From the NCBI GenBank assembly GCA_015501585.1, contig JADNRY010000009.1:434001-498000 (forward strand): a DNA stretch of 64,000 bases. Direction: 5' to 3'. Shown piece by piece: positions 16,342 to 28,872 of the stretch. This DNA is from Rhodocollybia butyracea. Its lineage: Eukaryota > Basidiomycota > Agaricomycetes > Agaricales > Omphalotaceae. The position numbers and the translations under genes were made by a program. The notes under the pieces were generated by a model. The model was not told the origin of the DNA. It did no database searches and saw only the letters and a list, made by a program, of their open reading frames with translations. Position 1 is the first letter of the stretch. Each line of letters begins with the position of its first letter.

Positions 16342-18207
16342 ATGTCCGGGATGAAAAACTCGCCTTTTGGCAAACGTCTGCGCGCTTCACAACAGGAAAA
16401 CGACGAGGATACACCACGAAAGAAAGGCCCAAAGATAAACCCGATCTTTGGCGTGTCTCCCGCGCTGTCTTCGACTCCCTCGCTAGATTCGCGGCCGACA
16501 ACAAGCAGCGACAGTAGCGGCGGCCCGGATTCTCCAGTAGATCTGCCTCGAGTTGCGAGAGACTATGGAGACAGATTTGTACCATTGAGAGATGCAGGAG
16601 ATATGCGGACATCGTATCATTTAATGGAACAAGAACCTACTACGCCCTCGAAGAAGAACAGGATTATACCCTCAGAATCTGACGCACTGAAAGGTAATTT
16701 CTTTAAACCAGAAAGACACACTCTCTCATCTTGCGTTAGAACAAGCCAATGCTCTGTTTTCTGCTATTTTACACACGGAAGTCACTCCACCATCACCTCA
16801 TCGACCATCTTCGCCTACACGACAACCTGTTGCCTCGACATCTGCTGTTCCTCCTTCTACTCCTACACGGCGTCGTCTGTTCGCCTACAGCTCACCTTCT
16901 CACTCCAACCCAAGTACTCCTTCTCGGCGACTAGATACCCCAACAGACGAGGCCTATTCAATGAGCCCAGTCCGCGCCCAGAGTCGTCAGCTGCTAGAAA
17001 GTCCGAGACGGCAACTGCGGAGTGTTTGTAAAACACCTTATCGTGTTCTTGACGCTCCCGAACTCGCAGAAGATTTCTATCTCAACCTTGTCGACTGGTC
17101 AAGTACGAATGTGTTGGGTGTTGGACTCGGATCATGTGTATATCTCTGGACAGCTCATAACGCTGCCGTCTCGAAACTTTGTGACTTGGGAGAGTCTCAA
17201 GACACCATTAGTTCCGTTTCGTGGGTACAAAAAGTGAGTTACCATTGCGTATGTTTACACAAGGTAATTTCTAATATCTCGTAGGGCTCCACTCTCGCAG
17301 TTGGGACCCTTTCAGGGACACTGCATGTTTATGATGCTTCGACCCTCCAGCTCCAACGTACGTATCCACAGGCGCACAGTCAACGTATCGGTGCCATCGC
17401 TTGGAATTCCCACATCCTTTCCTCGGGTTCTCGCGATAGAATGGTTCATCATCGGGACGTACGTGACCACGATACTCGTCCGTTCAAACGTTGTCAGGGA
17501 CACAAACAGGAGGTTTGTGGTCTGAAATGGAGTGGTGATGGAGGTGCTTCGTCTGCAAACCTCGCTAGTGGAGGTAATGACAACAAAGTCTGTATATGGG
17601 ACTTGCGTGGTTCCAAGCGTGCGGCAGCGGGTCTCCCGAATGCGGGAAGACCAGTACAAGGAGTTTCAAATATCGATGAAACTGGACCTGGTGACATACC
17701 ACTCTGGAAGTTCCATGAGCACACAGCGGCGGTTAAGGCGTTGGCTTGGGACCCACATGTGACGGGTGTTCTTGCTACAGGGGGTGGAACCCAAGATAAG
17801 CATATACGGTTCTGGAATACTAGTACAGGGACTATGCTCAACGAGCTTGACACCGGAAGCCAGGTGAGTTACGGTTCTCCGTCACGACGACCATTCTTAT
17901 AACATTTTCTTAGGTTTGCAACCTTATATGGTCACTAACATCGCATGAACTTGTCTCGACGCACGGTTTCTCATCCACTACTGCCCAAAACCAGATATGC
18001 ATATGGAAGTATCCAGCGCTGAACATGGTCGCTTCATTAACGGGGCACACTAACCGAGTGCTATATCTGGCCATGAGTCCAGATGGCGAGACTATCGTTA
18101 CTGGTGCAGGTGATGAGACCCTCCGGTTCTGGAACGCGTTCCCGAAGAAGGAGTCGAGTGAGCGAGAGCGTGACAGCCAGTTGGATTATGGGAAGCTGAT
18201 TCGGTGA
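16342..18207 (+). CDS. CDH1: APC/C activator Cdh1 / Fizzy-related (WD40)
   Basis: Four exons give 572 aa: 16342-16693, 16740-17233, 17285-17863, 17914-18207. All hallmarks of an APC/C coactivator are visible: a C-box at residues 77-83 (DRFVPLR), a Ser/Thr-Pro-rich N-terminus expected to be Cdk-regulated, a seven-bladed WD40 propeller beginning near KTPYRVLDAPEL, and a C-terminal Ile-Arg tail (KLIR at the stop). The propeller binds D-box and KEN substrates and the IR tail docks on APC/C. Activity is expected in late mitosis and G1, in nucleus and cytoplasm. Pro is kept directly after C-box Val. Cdc20 is less likely because of the extended S/TP-rich N-terminus and the KTPYRVLDAPEL-type propeller entry. 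Confidence 0.93.
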
Positions 18208-19297
18208 TGTGTCAGTTTCAAGGTTCTGTGCTGTTTCCCTTTTTATGTACTGACTTAAGCTGACATCTTCCGATAGTTATCGTTCTCTAAATCTGCCTCA
18301 ATATGATCCTGTTCCATTTATCTAAATATCGCATTACCTCCCTGGCTTTCCTGCACTCACACATAGCATCTATCTTTCGTACTCAAAATGCATAACCTAA
18401 CGACTTTTTCCCCAATGCATACTCATTTCACCATACGCAGCACACACATATGACGCCCTTACTAGATATTCCTAACTCACTGTCTTTATGTATCCTACAC
18501 TCTGCATATGTTCGTACCACCATCAAGATTCAATCAAGACCACCTTATTCCACGACGGACTTTTTTAACTGTACATGCCCCTACTGTTTTGATTTTATCT
18601 TTTTTCTCATCTTTCTATCTGACTTGTGTACGGGTTACTATACTTATATACTATCTTCTTGTTTCTCCAGCTCCCTATCTCACATCACATCCCACTGAGC
18701 CTTCTATTTACCTGACAGTTTCCCTGTTCCTCCTGTCGGTACTGCATGTTCTTTTACTTTAAATGTGGTTTTGTCTGTACCTGATCTTGGTTTGATATCC
18801 TATTTGTTATAATACCTCATACGCTACGCGTAGAAAAATGTGCATAAAACAGTTTTGGGATCGATATGCTTGTAAAAACATTTGGCTTGCGTCAACTACC
18901 AAAACGGGACAGTAGCCCCAGCTTTGACCTCTTCAAATATCGACCAGCTACTCAATGATACAAAACTAGTCACATACTGTACCAGTGACGTTGTAGAGCT
19001 TCTTACCAAACAAGCATGGCAAAATGTAATATTTTGCTATCACCCATCGAATAACAGGCGTCTATTCTTCCGCCGAATACATAATTCACTCCCTCTAGCT
19101 GCATACCCTGCATACACGTTTCTTCCCACTTGGATTTACACTTCTAAAGAGAAATCGGTAGCCACATAGCTGTCAGGCTTGCTCGGATACTAAGGTTTTG
19201 GGACTTCAAGATTTGGATATTTTCGAAACTGCGCAGCGTTCTTGAATCTTCAGCAATAATAGTCTATAAAGTACAAGGTATATTCGCTCTTGTCTCG
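18208..19297. other. Intergenic region downstream of Cdh1
   Basis: About 1.1 kb, T/C-rich in its first half (probably 3' UTR). Short open frames near 18450-18760 and 18882-19169 have hydrophobic low-complexity translations and no convincing start context. A TATAAA at 19265-19270 lies 28-33 bases before the next ATG. Confidence 0.45.
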
Positions 19298-22200
19298 ATG
19301 CAGAATATTTTCCGACGAAAAGCACAAAGAACAAGGGCGGAGCTCGATCGAGCGCTTCTTATTTTACCTCAAGGAACCCAAACGACGACGCGACGACGTT
19401 TCAGAAGCTTCATATGTGTCTTTTTCATAGCTTCCTTTATCCTTTTTCAATACCAATCCCTATCTATGCTCCCTTCTTTTGTACCATTCAATCCCTACAC
19501 CGCAAGAAAGATCCTTCGTTCAGCAGACCGAGTCGGCGCCAGTACTATAAAGGCTCTGGAACGTCCTATAGCTTTATACCCCCCAACATCTATGATGCCT
19601 GGCTATATGCATCTCGCTAAAACAGTTGCTTCGTTCTTCAGACGAAGTTCGAGTCCCCGGATGATGCCTAAACCTGCTGCTACTGTGCAAGGTGGATAAA
19701 AGTTCTCATTTGGTCCTACGTATTTAATAAAAGTCCAGTAGGCGTTGTGGGCAGTAGCCGTGTCCCCGATTCCATAGCAGAACATGCTCAATCCTCGCCA
19801 CCTTCAGCAGAGCGGCACACTACTCAACGCATCGTAGCTGTTGCTAAGTTTGCACTAACGCTACTGGATTCGGTTGCCGACAAAGTACCTTTCGCGGGTA
19901 TGACAACGATTGTTGGTGGGCTTCTTGCTTTATTCGAGCAATACGAGGTACTGTTGTTGGTATATTCTTCATCTTATCCCTGATACATACTAAACTTTCA
20001 GAAATTCGACGAAAATGACAAAGATATCGCGGATTTACGTGAAAATCTCGAAGTGTTACGAAAATTCGTTGAACGTTTCAAGGATAAGCTAGATTTACCT
20101 GAAAACATCGCCGAGCTGCTTACCAACGTGTTCGTACATTTCTCACTAGTATAACCGTTCCGCTGAACTTGCTCAGAGATACAGAGGATATCAAAGCAGA
20201 GCTAATCAACTTAAATAAGGGTACAAAACCCTGGAAATTTTTGGTTGCGGGTCCAAATGCAAAGACGATTAAAATAGCTTGTTTGGCAGCATGAAGGTAT
20301 GCTAAATTTACTGGTGGTAATCAGGGCATCGGTGATCATTATGTGCAGATGGAACTACTCTATGCGACGGGAGAGGGAGTTCAGGTGTGCTACACTATCT
20401 TCCTGAACAAACCCCTGAAATACTTATTCGTACATCCCAGGATATTTCGCGTTATCTCAGTCGCGTAAGGTTTCTTTCATACTTTTTTCCTGACTCCCGA
20501 GTTGACGTTTGGTTCTAAATTTCAGATACTACAACCTGAAATAGATGTATGGGCATTCAACTTTCTGATATTTATTTTGAAATCTAATTTCAAGTCCATT
20601 GATGTCTAGGCAAGTCGGTTCAAGCGTGAGTACTGGTGATAGCAGTCTTTCGTGGTAAAATAAAAGGTTCGTTTCTAGGGCTAAACGACACTTTACTCAA
20701 AGCTCCGGAGGCAAGAGACTGTTATTACTGCAAGGCCTCGTGTCAAGGTGGCACGAGGGTCAAGGTCCTCCGGTGTATCCTGGACTGGGTCATCGGCGAG
20801 AGCGAATTGGAGCCCCCAATCTTTTTCCTCCACGGAAACCAAGGGTCGGGGAAAACGGCGGTCGCAGTTTCTATCCTCAAGAACATTGTCGAGGACTCTG
20901 ATCGTGATATTCGCTTCGCTGGATTCTTCTGCTCAAGTCTGCAAGAAAACACTAGTAATCCTAAACATATTTTTCCAACGCTCGCAGCTCAGCTTGCTTA
21001 TCGAAACGATGTCTACTCTTTTCTGGAGTATGCGATCAATCACCAGGTTTCATACAATTCCGTGGTAGAACAGTTCAAGCACTTTATACATGGTCCTCTA
21101 CACCAACTCGATGAAACTGAGAAGGTTCTTCTCGTGATTGATGCAATAGACGAATGTAGAGACATCGAGGAAGCGATCAAAGTAGTTGAAGTTCTGCTTG
21201 AGAAAGCGCATAAAGTATCCTCATTAAAGGTCCTCATCTGTTGTCGTTCTGATTCCGAAATCTTCGTAAAGATTAGAGAACGTTTCAATGACCGGAAAGT
21301 CTGTCGCAGCTTTTCACTCGACCAGGACGTCGACCCAGAGGAACTTGGTCGCGATCTTCGCTCTGTATTATTCACCCAGCTATCTCAACAGCGGTTCCAC
21401 CGAAAAACTGTAATCTCGTTGATGGAGATTTTCGAGGATGCGGGCTGCTCCTCATTCTTTCTGATGCTGGCTGCATGTAGTGGGATCCAACTCAGGCCGG
21501 ACGACTTGACTGGGGAATTCAGACGCCTTCTTTCATGTGGAATGGATGGTTTTTACCAGTCTTTTATCGACAGTGCGTTGAAGAAGATTAACCTCGGCGA
21601 TCGGCCTGGTATTGGCCGTGATACAAACCGATATAGGGCAGCTTTGGTAATAGTGGCGTTTGGAAGAAATTCTCTCGGATTAGAGGGCTTATCGGTCCTC
21701 CTGGAAGTTCCCGTTGGCCAGCTTCGAATTTTTTTTGAAGGCTTTCCTATAAATATCCTTGATATTGTCGAAGATGATATGGTTTCCATCACTCACTCGT
21801 CCTTCCAAGAGTATGTGAAATCTGGCCAAGCCGCGAAAACTGACAACAATTCTGGACCATCATCTCAGGATTGCATGCACCTTTACATCACTCGGCATCT
21901 CTTTCTCCATATGCTGAAGGCTCCTCTACGGCGAAACATGTTCGAGGACAATACCGAGCTTAAAAGGTCACCGAATCGGACATTACAGTATGCATGTCGC
22001 TATTGGCCTAAGCATCTGAAAAGCGTCGGAATGGCGGCTCGCGGCGAGGACTGGGTGGAGCTTACGAGTCTCTTGCTAGAGTTCTTTCGCGCTCATCTAC
22101 TTCATTGGCTCGAAGCACTAGTCGAAATCACTGACGTGAGATTTCTTCACTCAACACTACAGATCATTTTGAGTTGGGTGAAGGTGAGGTTTTATCCTTC

Positions 22201-24255
22201 TCGTAATACGACGTCTCACGTATGCCGTGCCAGAAACATTGTACCTCAGACTCAGAGGCTCATCAATCTCTTCGCTCGATAGTGTCGGATGTGTACAGCT
22301 CGTTCCAGCTGTCTAAAGCAGCCTTGCAATTGTCATCAGCTCAAGTCTACCGTACTTTCCTTCTCCCCCTTACACACCCCGGCAGGCGTCTAGCCCACAT
22401 GCACCATAGCATCGAAAATAGCGTCACGGTAGATGAAGTTTCTTGCCATCGCAGACAGTTAATTTCCCTTGCAAATGGTCATGTTGAAAACGAGTCTCGA
22501 GTAATCAAGTTATCTCAAGATGCTACTCGCTGTGCTTTAGTTAGAAGTGGACGCATAGAAATTGCGAGCAGCAACAAAGACATCTATGAAACATTTTTGG
22601 AGGACAAGTCAGGCTTATGCTCCTACGTCGACGCTTTGTTCGTAGGTAAAGATCAAGTTCTAGTTACTCAAACACTTAAGTCCGGCCTTACAGAGGTGGG
22701 GGTTTGGAATATTGAATCGAAGAAGGCGGGGGAGCTGCTACTAGAGCAAGAGCACGTATCGCCACCCGTACTTGCACTGTCTTCCGATGGGTCAGTAGCC
22801 GCGGTCTCGTCAGCCTTCAAGGTGGAGGTCTGGAATATTGGAAGCTGGGCAACGTCAATCCTTTCTTTCCCAATACGACGAGGCCATCCCCGGGAGAGGT
22901 TGCTTGCTCTTTCGCCGCATCATATCCTAGTTAATCTGCATCTCCGTAAGCTGACTGGCCGATCGGGAACAAGCGTATTGGAATTTCGTGATAAACCTCT
23001 GTGCGCTACCTTTTCCCCCGAAGGTGACACATTGGCTATCGGAGGAAAGACTGGTATAGCCCTTTACAAACGCCTACTTTCCCAAGGCGATATGTCCAAA
23101 ATCTCTCCTTCCATCGTTCTCGATATTTCTCATCCCATCACCTCGCTGGTTCTCAGCCCGAAGGCACGATACCTTGCAGCTGGCGGGGTGTCCTTTTTGT
23201 GGGTTTGGAAAACCTCAAAGTCAACGGTGGACTCACCATCAATGACCCTTGAAAACGATAAATCTCAAATTATATCTTCAGTCGTATTCTCAGGAAACGG
23301 ACGATACCTTCATTGCGCGCACACTTCGCTAGATTCCAAAACGGTACTTTTTGATATGCGAGATATGAAGTTTCCTTCGTCGTCTCAAATGCCCGTTACG
23401 GCTTTAGCCATATCGTCCAATGGGCGGATCGCTACGGGGTCCAATAACGGGAGTGTTTCAATTTGGAATTCTAGAATGACCCGTGTACTTCAGAATTGGC
23501 AGCGAGAAAGCCATCGTAGTGCAGTGGTATGTGTTGCGTTCAGTCAGGACGGTAAGCTGATTGCCTCGGTCTCCAATGAAAGGATCTACATCAGAGCGAC
23601 CCATCCAGCTGACCTTGATAGCGACTTCGCTTCTCCAATTCTGACATGCGACCGCGGAAGCCGTTTTCTATCTCCCTGTACGTTTTCAGGAAACTCCTCG
23701 TTGTTCTTGTGCATCTCGAAAGATGGCGACCTCCGTGCACACGCGCAAATATGGGAAACTGGAACTTGGACATCTGTTGGAAGAATAGAATCGAGTGCCA
23801 ATATTGATTTTGGAAGGACAATGTCGATTGCTTTTTCTCAAGAAGGAGATTTACTTGCTGTAAGCGGACAGGGCCGTGGACAGGACCGTGCTGTCGTGCT
23901 TTACAGTATTTCCTCCAGCTATTCCGTGAGCATCAAAAGCTCGCGACTGGATCTTCAAGATATCCCGCGGAGTCTGGCGTTCACGCTAGACAGCCGGTAC
24001 ATTCGATCCACTGCCGGTGCATTCGATGTTGAGATGGATTTGAGGTCAGAAGACGACTCACACTTAGAACCTGAATTACGGCTTTCCGATGTTTTCATTA
24101 AGGATGGCTGGGTTATGGACTTGGATGGCAAAGAGAGATGTCATCTGCCGTCTGAGGACATATGCGACTGGGTTTCTCGTGGATCCACTGTGGTGTATCG
24201 TACCCAGACACTGGGTAATGTTGGTTTAATTTCGGTTCAGCCCTTTAGTTCGTAA
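19298..24255 (+). pseudogene. NACHT-WD40 STAND NTPase (NLR-like), 5' part with two apparent frameshifts
   Basis: Exons read: 19298-19691, 19739-19947, 20002-20296, 20349-20384, 20441-20464, 20526-20546, 20610-20625, 20679-22202, 22250-24255. A predicted membrane helix lies near residues 38-60 (FICVFFIASFILF). A helical N-terminal domain follows, then a NACHT module with Walker A GNQGSGKT (about 20836-20859) and Walker B LLVIDAIDEC (about 21127-21156). The last 670 residues form degenerate WD-like blades (for example RIATGSNNGSVSIWN). STAND proteins of this build are ATP-switched sensors used in fungal incompatibility and immunity. The frame slips by one near 20130 and again near 20275, each time between protein-like segments, and no normal intron repairs it. 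The NACHT and WD exons (2.2 kb and 2.0 kb of coding sequence nearby) are uninterrupted, so decay, a sequencing error or unusual splicing all remain possible. The protease gene is convergent, 194 bases away. Confidence 0.72.
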
Positions 24256-24449
24256 TTTTCTGGATACTTCTTGTGTAATCAGTGAATATGTGCTGTAATC
24301 AAAGAAATAAAGCTCTTTTTTGAAGATAAATACCACCACTTCGAGACATTGCTCGTTTGAGTTCCCAGGTCGAATATTAATTATATTAGTTGCTAGTGTT
24401 CGAAGCTTTATTGATTAAATAGCATACAGAGTGTGCGCCTTTAGAATGC

Positions 24450-26118
24450 CTAGCGATTGAGGTCGGCGTATGGGTACTTGACTTTGAGTTGCTCGATGGC
24501 ATACCAGGCGGGGGTGGCAAAGGTGACATGGTTACTTGTGCCTTTCGGCATGCCGGAGTGGAGAATACCAACCATTTTACCCAAGCCATCGAAGATGAGC
24601 GAGCCTGAGTCGCCCTTGGCGGAGAAAGAGCCAGAATCTTTGTCGTAGTTATATATTGCGAGCTCAATGGACTCCACGCCGCGCTCATCGCAAAGGTAAG
24701 CCTCTGTGCCGGAGTATCGTCCTACTGTTAGATCAGTCGTATTGCCGTCCTTCATCACGATAAGACAGGGCTGATTGTTGCTATCCAAACAGTCGGGATT
24801 GGCCAGGAGCTCGCGCGTCACGCAACCGTTGATTCGGAGTAGGCCTTGGTAGGGGTATTTGAAGGTTGTTCTAGTTTTATTGCGTGCGTAGAATTTGTCG
24901 ATGAGTTCCCCAACAGTGAATTTGGTTCCTGAAGGCTCTTTTGTTAGACAAGGTAATTATGAGAAATGAGAAAGATGAGGCAAAACGAACCCAAGTCAAC
25001 GATGTTACCAGCAAAGTTGGGCTTGAACCGTGCCTCGTTAAGCTCGAAAGTACCAATGTCAAGGATATAGCCGTCATTGTTGGCACCAACGGAGATTTTG
25101 GGGGCCCAGTCGACGTGACCTATGTTTCGACGCTCGATATCGCCCCACTGGCTGTTGAGCTCCTTGTCGAAGGCCTCTAGCACGCTGATATCATTCTTCA
25201 CTTTGGTCAGCTCAGCCTTGTTGTTCTTCAGAGTCATTTGAGCGTTGTTCACTTTGCTGGGAGGCATAGCTTCCAGCTCTTGCTCCATCTTCGCAATATC
25301 CGAAGTCAGGTGTATAACACTAGCTTCGAGGTGATCGATGGAGGCCTTGAGCTCGTCAATGGCGCGCTGGAACCGACGGTGTCCGGCAAGCTGAACAATA
25401 GGGGGAGATGAGCCAGCACCCTTATGCTCGTAATCGATGTTGGTGCTGTTGCGGAGCACATGGCAGTTGCTAACCGCCAAGACTCTGTTGCTGATATCGC
25501 CGTTCTTGTACTTGTTCTCATGAAAGAAAAAAGCGACGCTCCCCTGAGTATCATTCGCCGCCATTTCCCTTGTGGTGATAGGCATACCGAGGGCAGCGGT
25601 GATTAGACGACGATGGTAGTAGGTGGCGTCGGCTTTTGGGTCAACGGGCTGTAGCGGTGGACCCGACAGTTTCTTCACGGTTCCTTCATACCATTCAGTT
25701 ATGGCTCCCTCGACTCCGTTAGCCTCGAGAAGAGAGATAATTGCAGGGGAAACATTGTGCGCGTCCTCGGTAGTGGTAGTAGAAGGGTGAGTAGCAACCC
25801 AAATGACAATAGGCCCGAGTTTATCGTTTCCATCTTCGTCGCGGGTGCTGAAACGTGCTGTCGTGATAGCCGAGTAGTGAATGTTGTGAGACTTCAAGAG
25901 GTCGCGGATCTGGGGAGCAACAAGATCCCAGACGGCGTTGAGTCGTGTTCCTAATACTCCATGAACGGTTTTGGGAGGAAGATGAGCGAATCTGCCCTGA
26001 GGAACGGGGAAGGGGTTTGTTTGAATATCTGAGCGATACAAGAGCTCGGGAGGATCGAGAGAGATGCCGTAGTAGTAATGACTTTCTCCCAATCCGTGAT
26101 ATGGGATGGGGAAAGCAT
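24450..26118 (-). CDS. Trypsin-like serine protease domain protein of agaric type; 5' end uncertain
   Basis: Two coding exons: from about 26118 to 24991, and 24928-24450 (intron with GTTCGT donor). A 130-residue N-terminal domain (starting near YYYGISLDPPELLYR) resembles one common in agaric proteins of unknown function. A chymotrypsin-fold triad is visible: His in SNCHVL (about 25455-25472), Asp in YILDIGTF (about 25049-25072), Ser in AKGDSGSLIF (about 24594-24623). Between His and Asp lies an 80-residue heptad-rich insertion predicted to be a coiled coil. No signal peptide was seen, so it is probably intracellular. The open frame has no ATG; ATGs at 26118 and 26177 lie one base out of frame, so either an upstream exon was missed or a one-base frameshift removed the start. 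It is convergent with the STAND gene. Confidence 0.65.
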
Positions 26119-26669
26119 GGTGACAATGGAGACGGTGCAGAGTGCAGAAGATCCTTAACGGCTGGCAAAGCAAGCATGGGAAGAGAGTAGTTGATACACT
26201 CGAGACAATCCGAAATGTAGAGTAAGTTTTGAGAGCGATAAGGTTTAGGGCAGCTAGATTCCGGTAGTGGTACGAAGACTTCGACCAGTCAAGTCCTCCT
26301 AATTAAAGAGGTCACGTGATGCGTTACTCTGGCATGAACGTCACAACACATAGACGCCCATAGAAGACCTACGCACATGCCACAGACCACATCTCAACTT
26401 TACGTTTTTTCCATCTTCAGCCCCCCAGCTGCTTCCCGGTTTCTGTCTTTGAGACAGAAACGGGCTTCAACGCGTGGCGACCCAATTCTAGATTATTTTC
26501 ATTCAACAAAATTTCGACTGTGTTGGATTTTTACGTCTATTCAACTTCTATTGGCTTTACGCTGTTGGGCATCTTTATCTACGCGTTTCAGTTTCAGTTT
26601 CTCATCGCAACGGTAAGTCTCATGCCTACGTCCTACTATCACTGATTACAGTTGCCAGAGGCCACCGCA

Positions 26670-28872
26670 ATGGAGTGCTATAACGGCATAGTTGGGCGTG
26701 TGTATCCCGAAATCAATATCTACCTAACATCGCCCAATTCCGACGCCATCCCGGAGCCAGTATGGGGTATTCAAGATGTCCGTCTTCGAAGAGACCTAAA
26801 TCTCGGCGAGCACGACCCAAATTTGAATCCCCAATTTTTTAACATGCCGACCGCTTATCTCGCTCTAATTCGCCAACCAAACCTCGGTGATATCCTCTCG
26901 GTTTTTTGGCAAGTACCCTCCGAGGTAGATTTTGAGCCACTAGATGGTTTCAAGCTAGCTGCTGTTCCTCTAGGCCGCTTCGCGCAAATGTGGCTGGACG
27001 CACTAGACCATGCTTGTACTACTGTCTTTCTGAGGATCAACGACTCCAGACCTTCGTCTTCCACAAATTCCGAGTCAACGTCCTCGTACCTCGTCTCAAC
27101 ACCAGCACCCACACCATCGTCACCTTCTTCCCTTCGATCTCACCCCAAAATCAAGGCTTATATGGGTCGGATCCGCTCTTTGCTCGCGCAATTGTCTTCT
27201 GCTGCGGCAACTTACACAGAAAGTCTCATGATTTGGTGCATATGTCAACGCAATGTGCTGCAAATGGACGCGTTTATCACTTGGATGCTGGAGGTAGCTC
27301 CTTTTTGGGGTAAACCCGAGGCCAGGAGTGGGCCACTTCGGTCAGTCATCGGTACCATCACTGACCAACCAACAGTTGCTGAGAATTGCCTCCGAGTGAG
27401 CATTCCTATAATGGGCCATGAACTAAACTAACGAAACTATTGTTAGGTGGGCATTCCAGTCTGGTTTGGTCGGAATCTTCCCGTTCCACCCGAAATCAAG
27501 GTAGCCCACTGACACTCTGACGAGAAGCCCCTCCGCCGGTTGTATGTTGTTGTTTCTAAAGTCGTATCATTTGAAGATGACTGCCCTTCTCATCCCACAA
27601 TCTACTCGGGCAGTCTTCGTCCTTGCCAGTATTACCAGCTCATGGCTGACTACTGTAGCAAGGTCGCATTTCCTCCCGCTTTCGATTCCGCGCTCCCCTC
27701 AATCCCAGGTCCTTCTTCCGTTGTCAATGCTTCATCTACCAACCCAGATCCTCTTGGTTCTTCACTTGCCTCATCTAGGTCCCGCCCTACGCCATGTGTG
27801 CAGAACAATTTTTTATTCTTATTCTTGTTGAGTTAAGCGTTTTATCTAGACTCCAGGCCCAAAAAGCACAAGTCCAAGTCGGCTCAACCCATGAAATCTC
27901 GAAACAAGTTTGAACCAGTCAATTCATTGGTGCTACCACCTGAAATTCCGGCTTGGGTGCGGGCTAGCAGAGAGGTGGGACAACACTTTGACCATGAGCA
28001 GCCGCCTCGAGATGGTGTGTCTAGGGGCTATCCGTTGCCCGATCCCGCTATGCTTGCCAACGTGTCGGATGTTACCCGTCAGGCATTCCTACATATGTAT
28101 TTGAAGCTCCGCAATCTACTTCACTATCGACTTTTTCGCATTGGACTCACAGCTTCCTTCATCTCTCCCGACGACTGGCGAAAAATCTTGGGAGTATTTG
28201 GGGTCGAAGGAGGGTACACGTGCTTCGAAAGCCCGGCAGGCTTTAATCGAAGACTTTGATTACAAGCCAAACTGGAACGTCCGCCCCAGTATGCTCTAAA
28301 ATCCTTTTTTTTCACGGGTTGACGCCAACTGTTGCAATTTCTAGACAGCCTGACAAATCTAAAAGACGTCGTCCCTATGTGGAAAGGTCAGCAGTTCCCT
28401 GGCGACATTCCTAATGCCATCTGCACGGAGATTTTGGACGAAATCATCCGGATTTCATTTAAGACTGAACTCATTGTGGCCGACCGCTTTCTGTTCGATC
28501 CCAAGCAAGCCGGTAACAGAGGGAGACGAGGAGGAAGGAGAGCTTATCGACGATCTGGCTGCAGGCAATCGGGCTCAGCGCCTTAAAAAACTCCTCGCCA
28601 TCCCGGGTCCTATGAAAGGAAGTATGGGTTTTGGTTCACCGATCCTTGCCACGCGTCAGGAAGCGATCTACAACCTTTACCGTATCATGCGAGGCTGGGG
28701 TTTTGGGTATGGGCCGTCTTCGACACTTGAGCAAGCAGTACAGTATTTGGCCCCCGACCGCCATGCCACCGTTAGTGAGCTGGAGAAGGCAGAGTTTCTT
28801 TTAGCGCACGATTACATTTCTATTTTTGCGGACTACTTCAAGCGAGCACCAATAATTCCTCATAAGTTTTGA
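26670..28872 (+). pseudogene. Degenerate copy of an agaric-specific multi-exon gene family of unknown function
   Basis: Exons 26670-27395 and 27447-27500 translate well (MECYNGIVGRVYPE... to RVGIPVWFGRNLPVPP, which resembles the GIPVWF..R block of a family I recall from many agarics). Reading on, frame is kept only through an in-frame TGA at about 27513, unless a 27-base intron exists. One-base frameshifts follow near 28197 (a run of four G) and between 28500 and 28520. Recognisable segments persist to the end: RISFKTELIVADRFLF, RIMRGWGFGYG and the terminal YFKRAPIIPHKF. An intron with a consensus acceptor upstream (26613-26651) suggests a spliced 5' UTR. Function of the family is unknown. 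It often occurs in many copies, consistent with decay here. Confidence 0.6.

Noticed and set aside
20133..20276. Single 145-base intron that would repair both frame slips in the STAND gene
   Set aside because: It would remove sequence (DTEDIKAELINLNKG, FLVAGPNAKTIK) that looks coding and family-like; kept only as a testable alternative.
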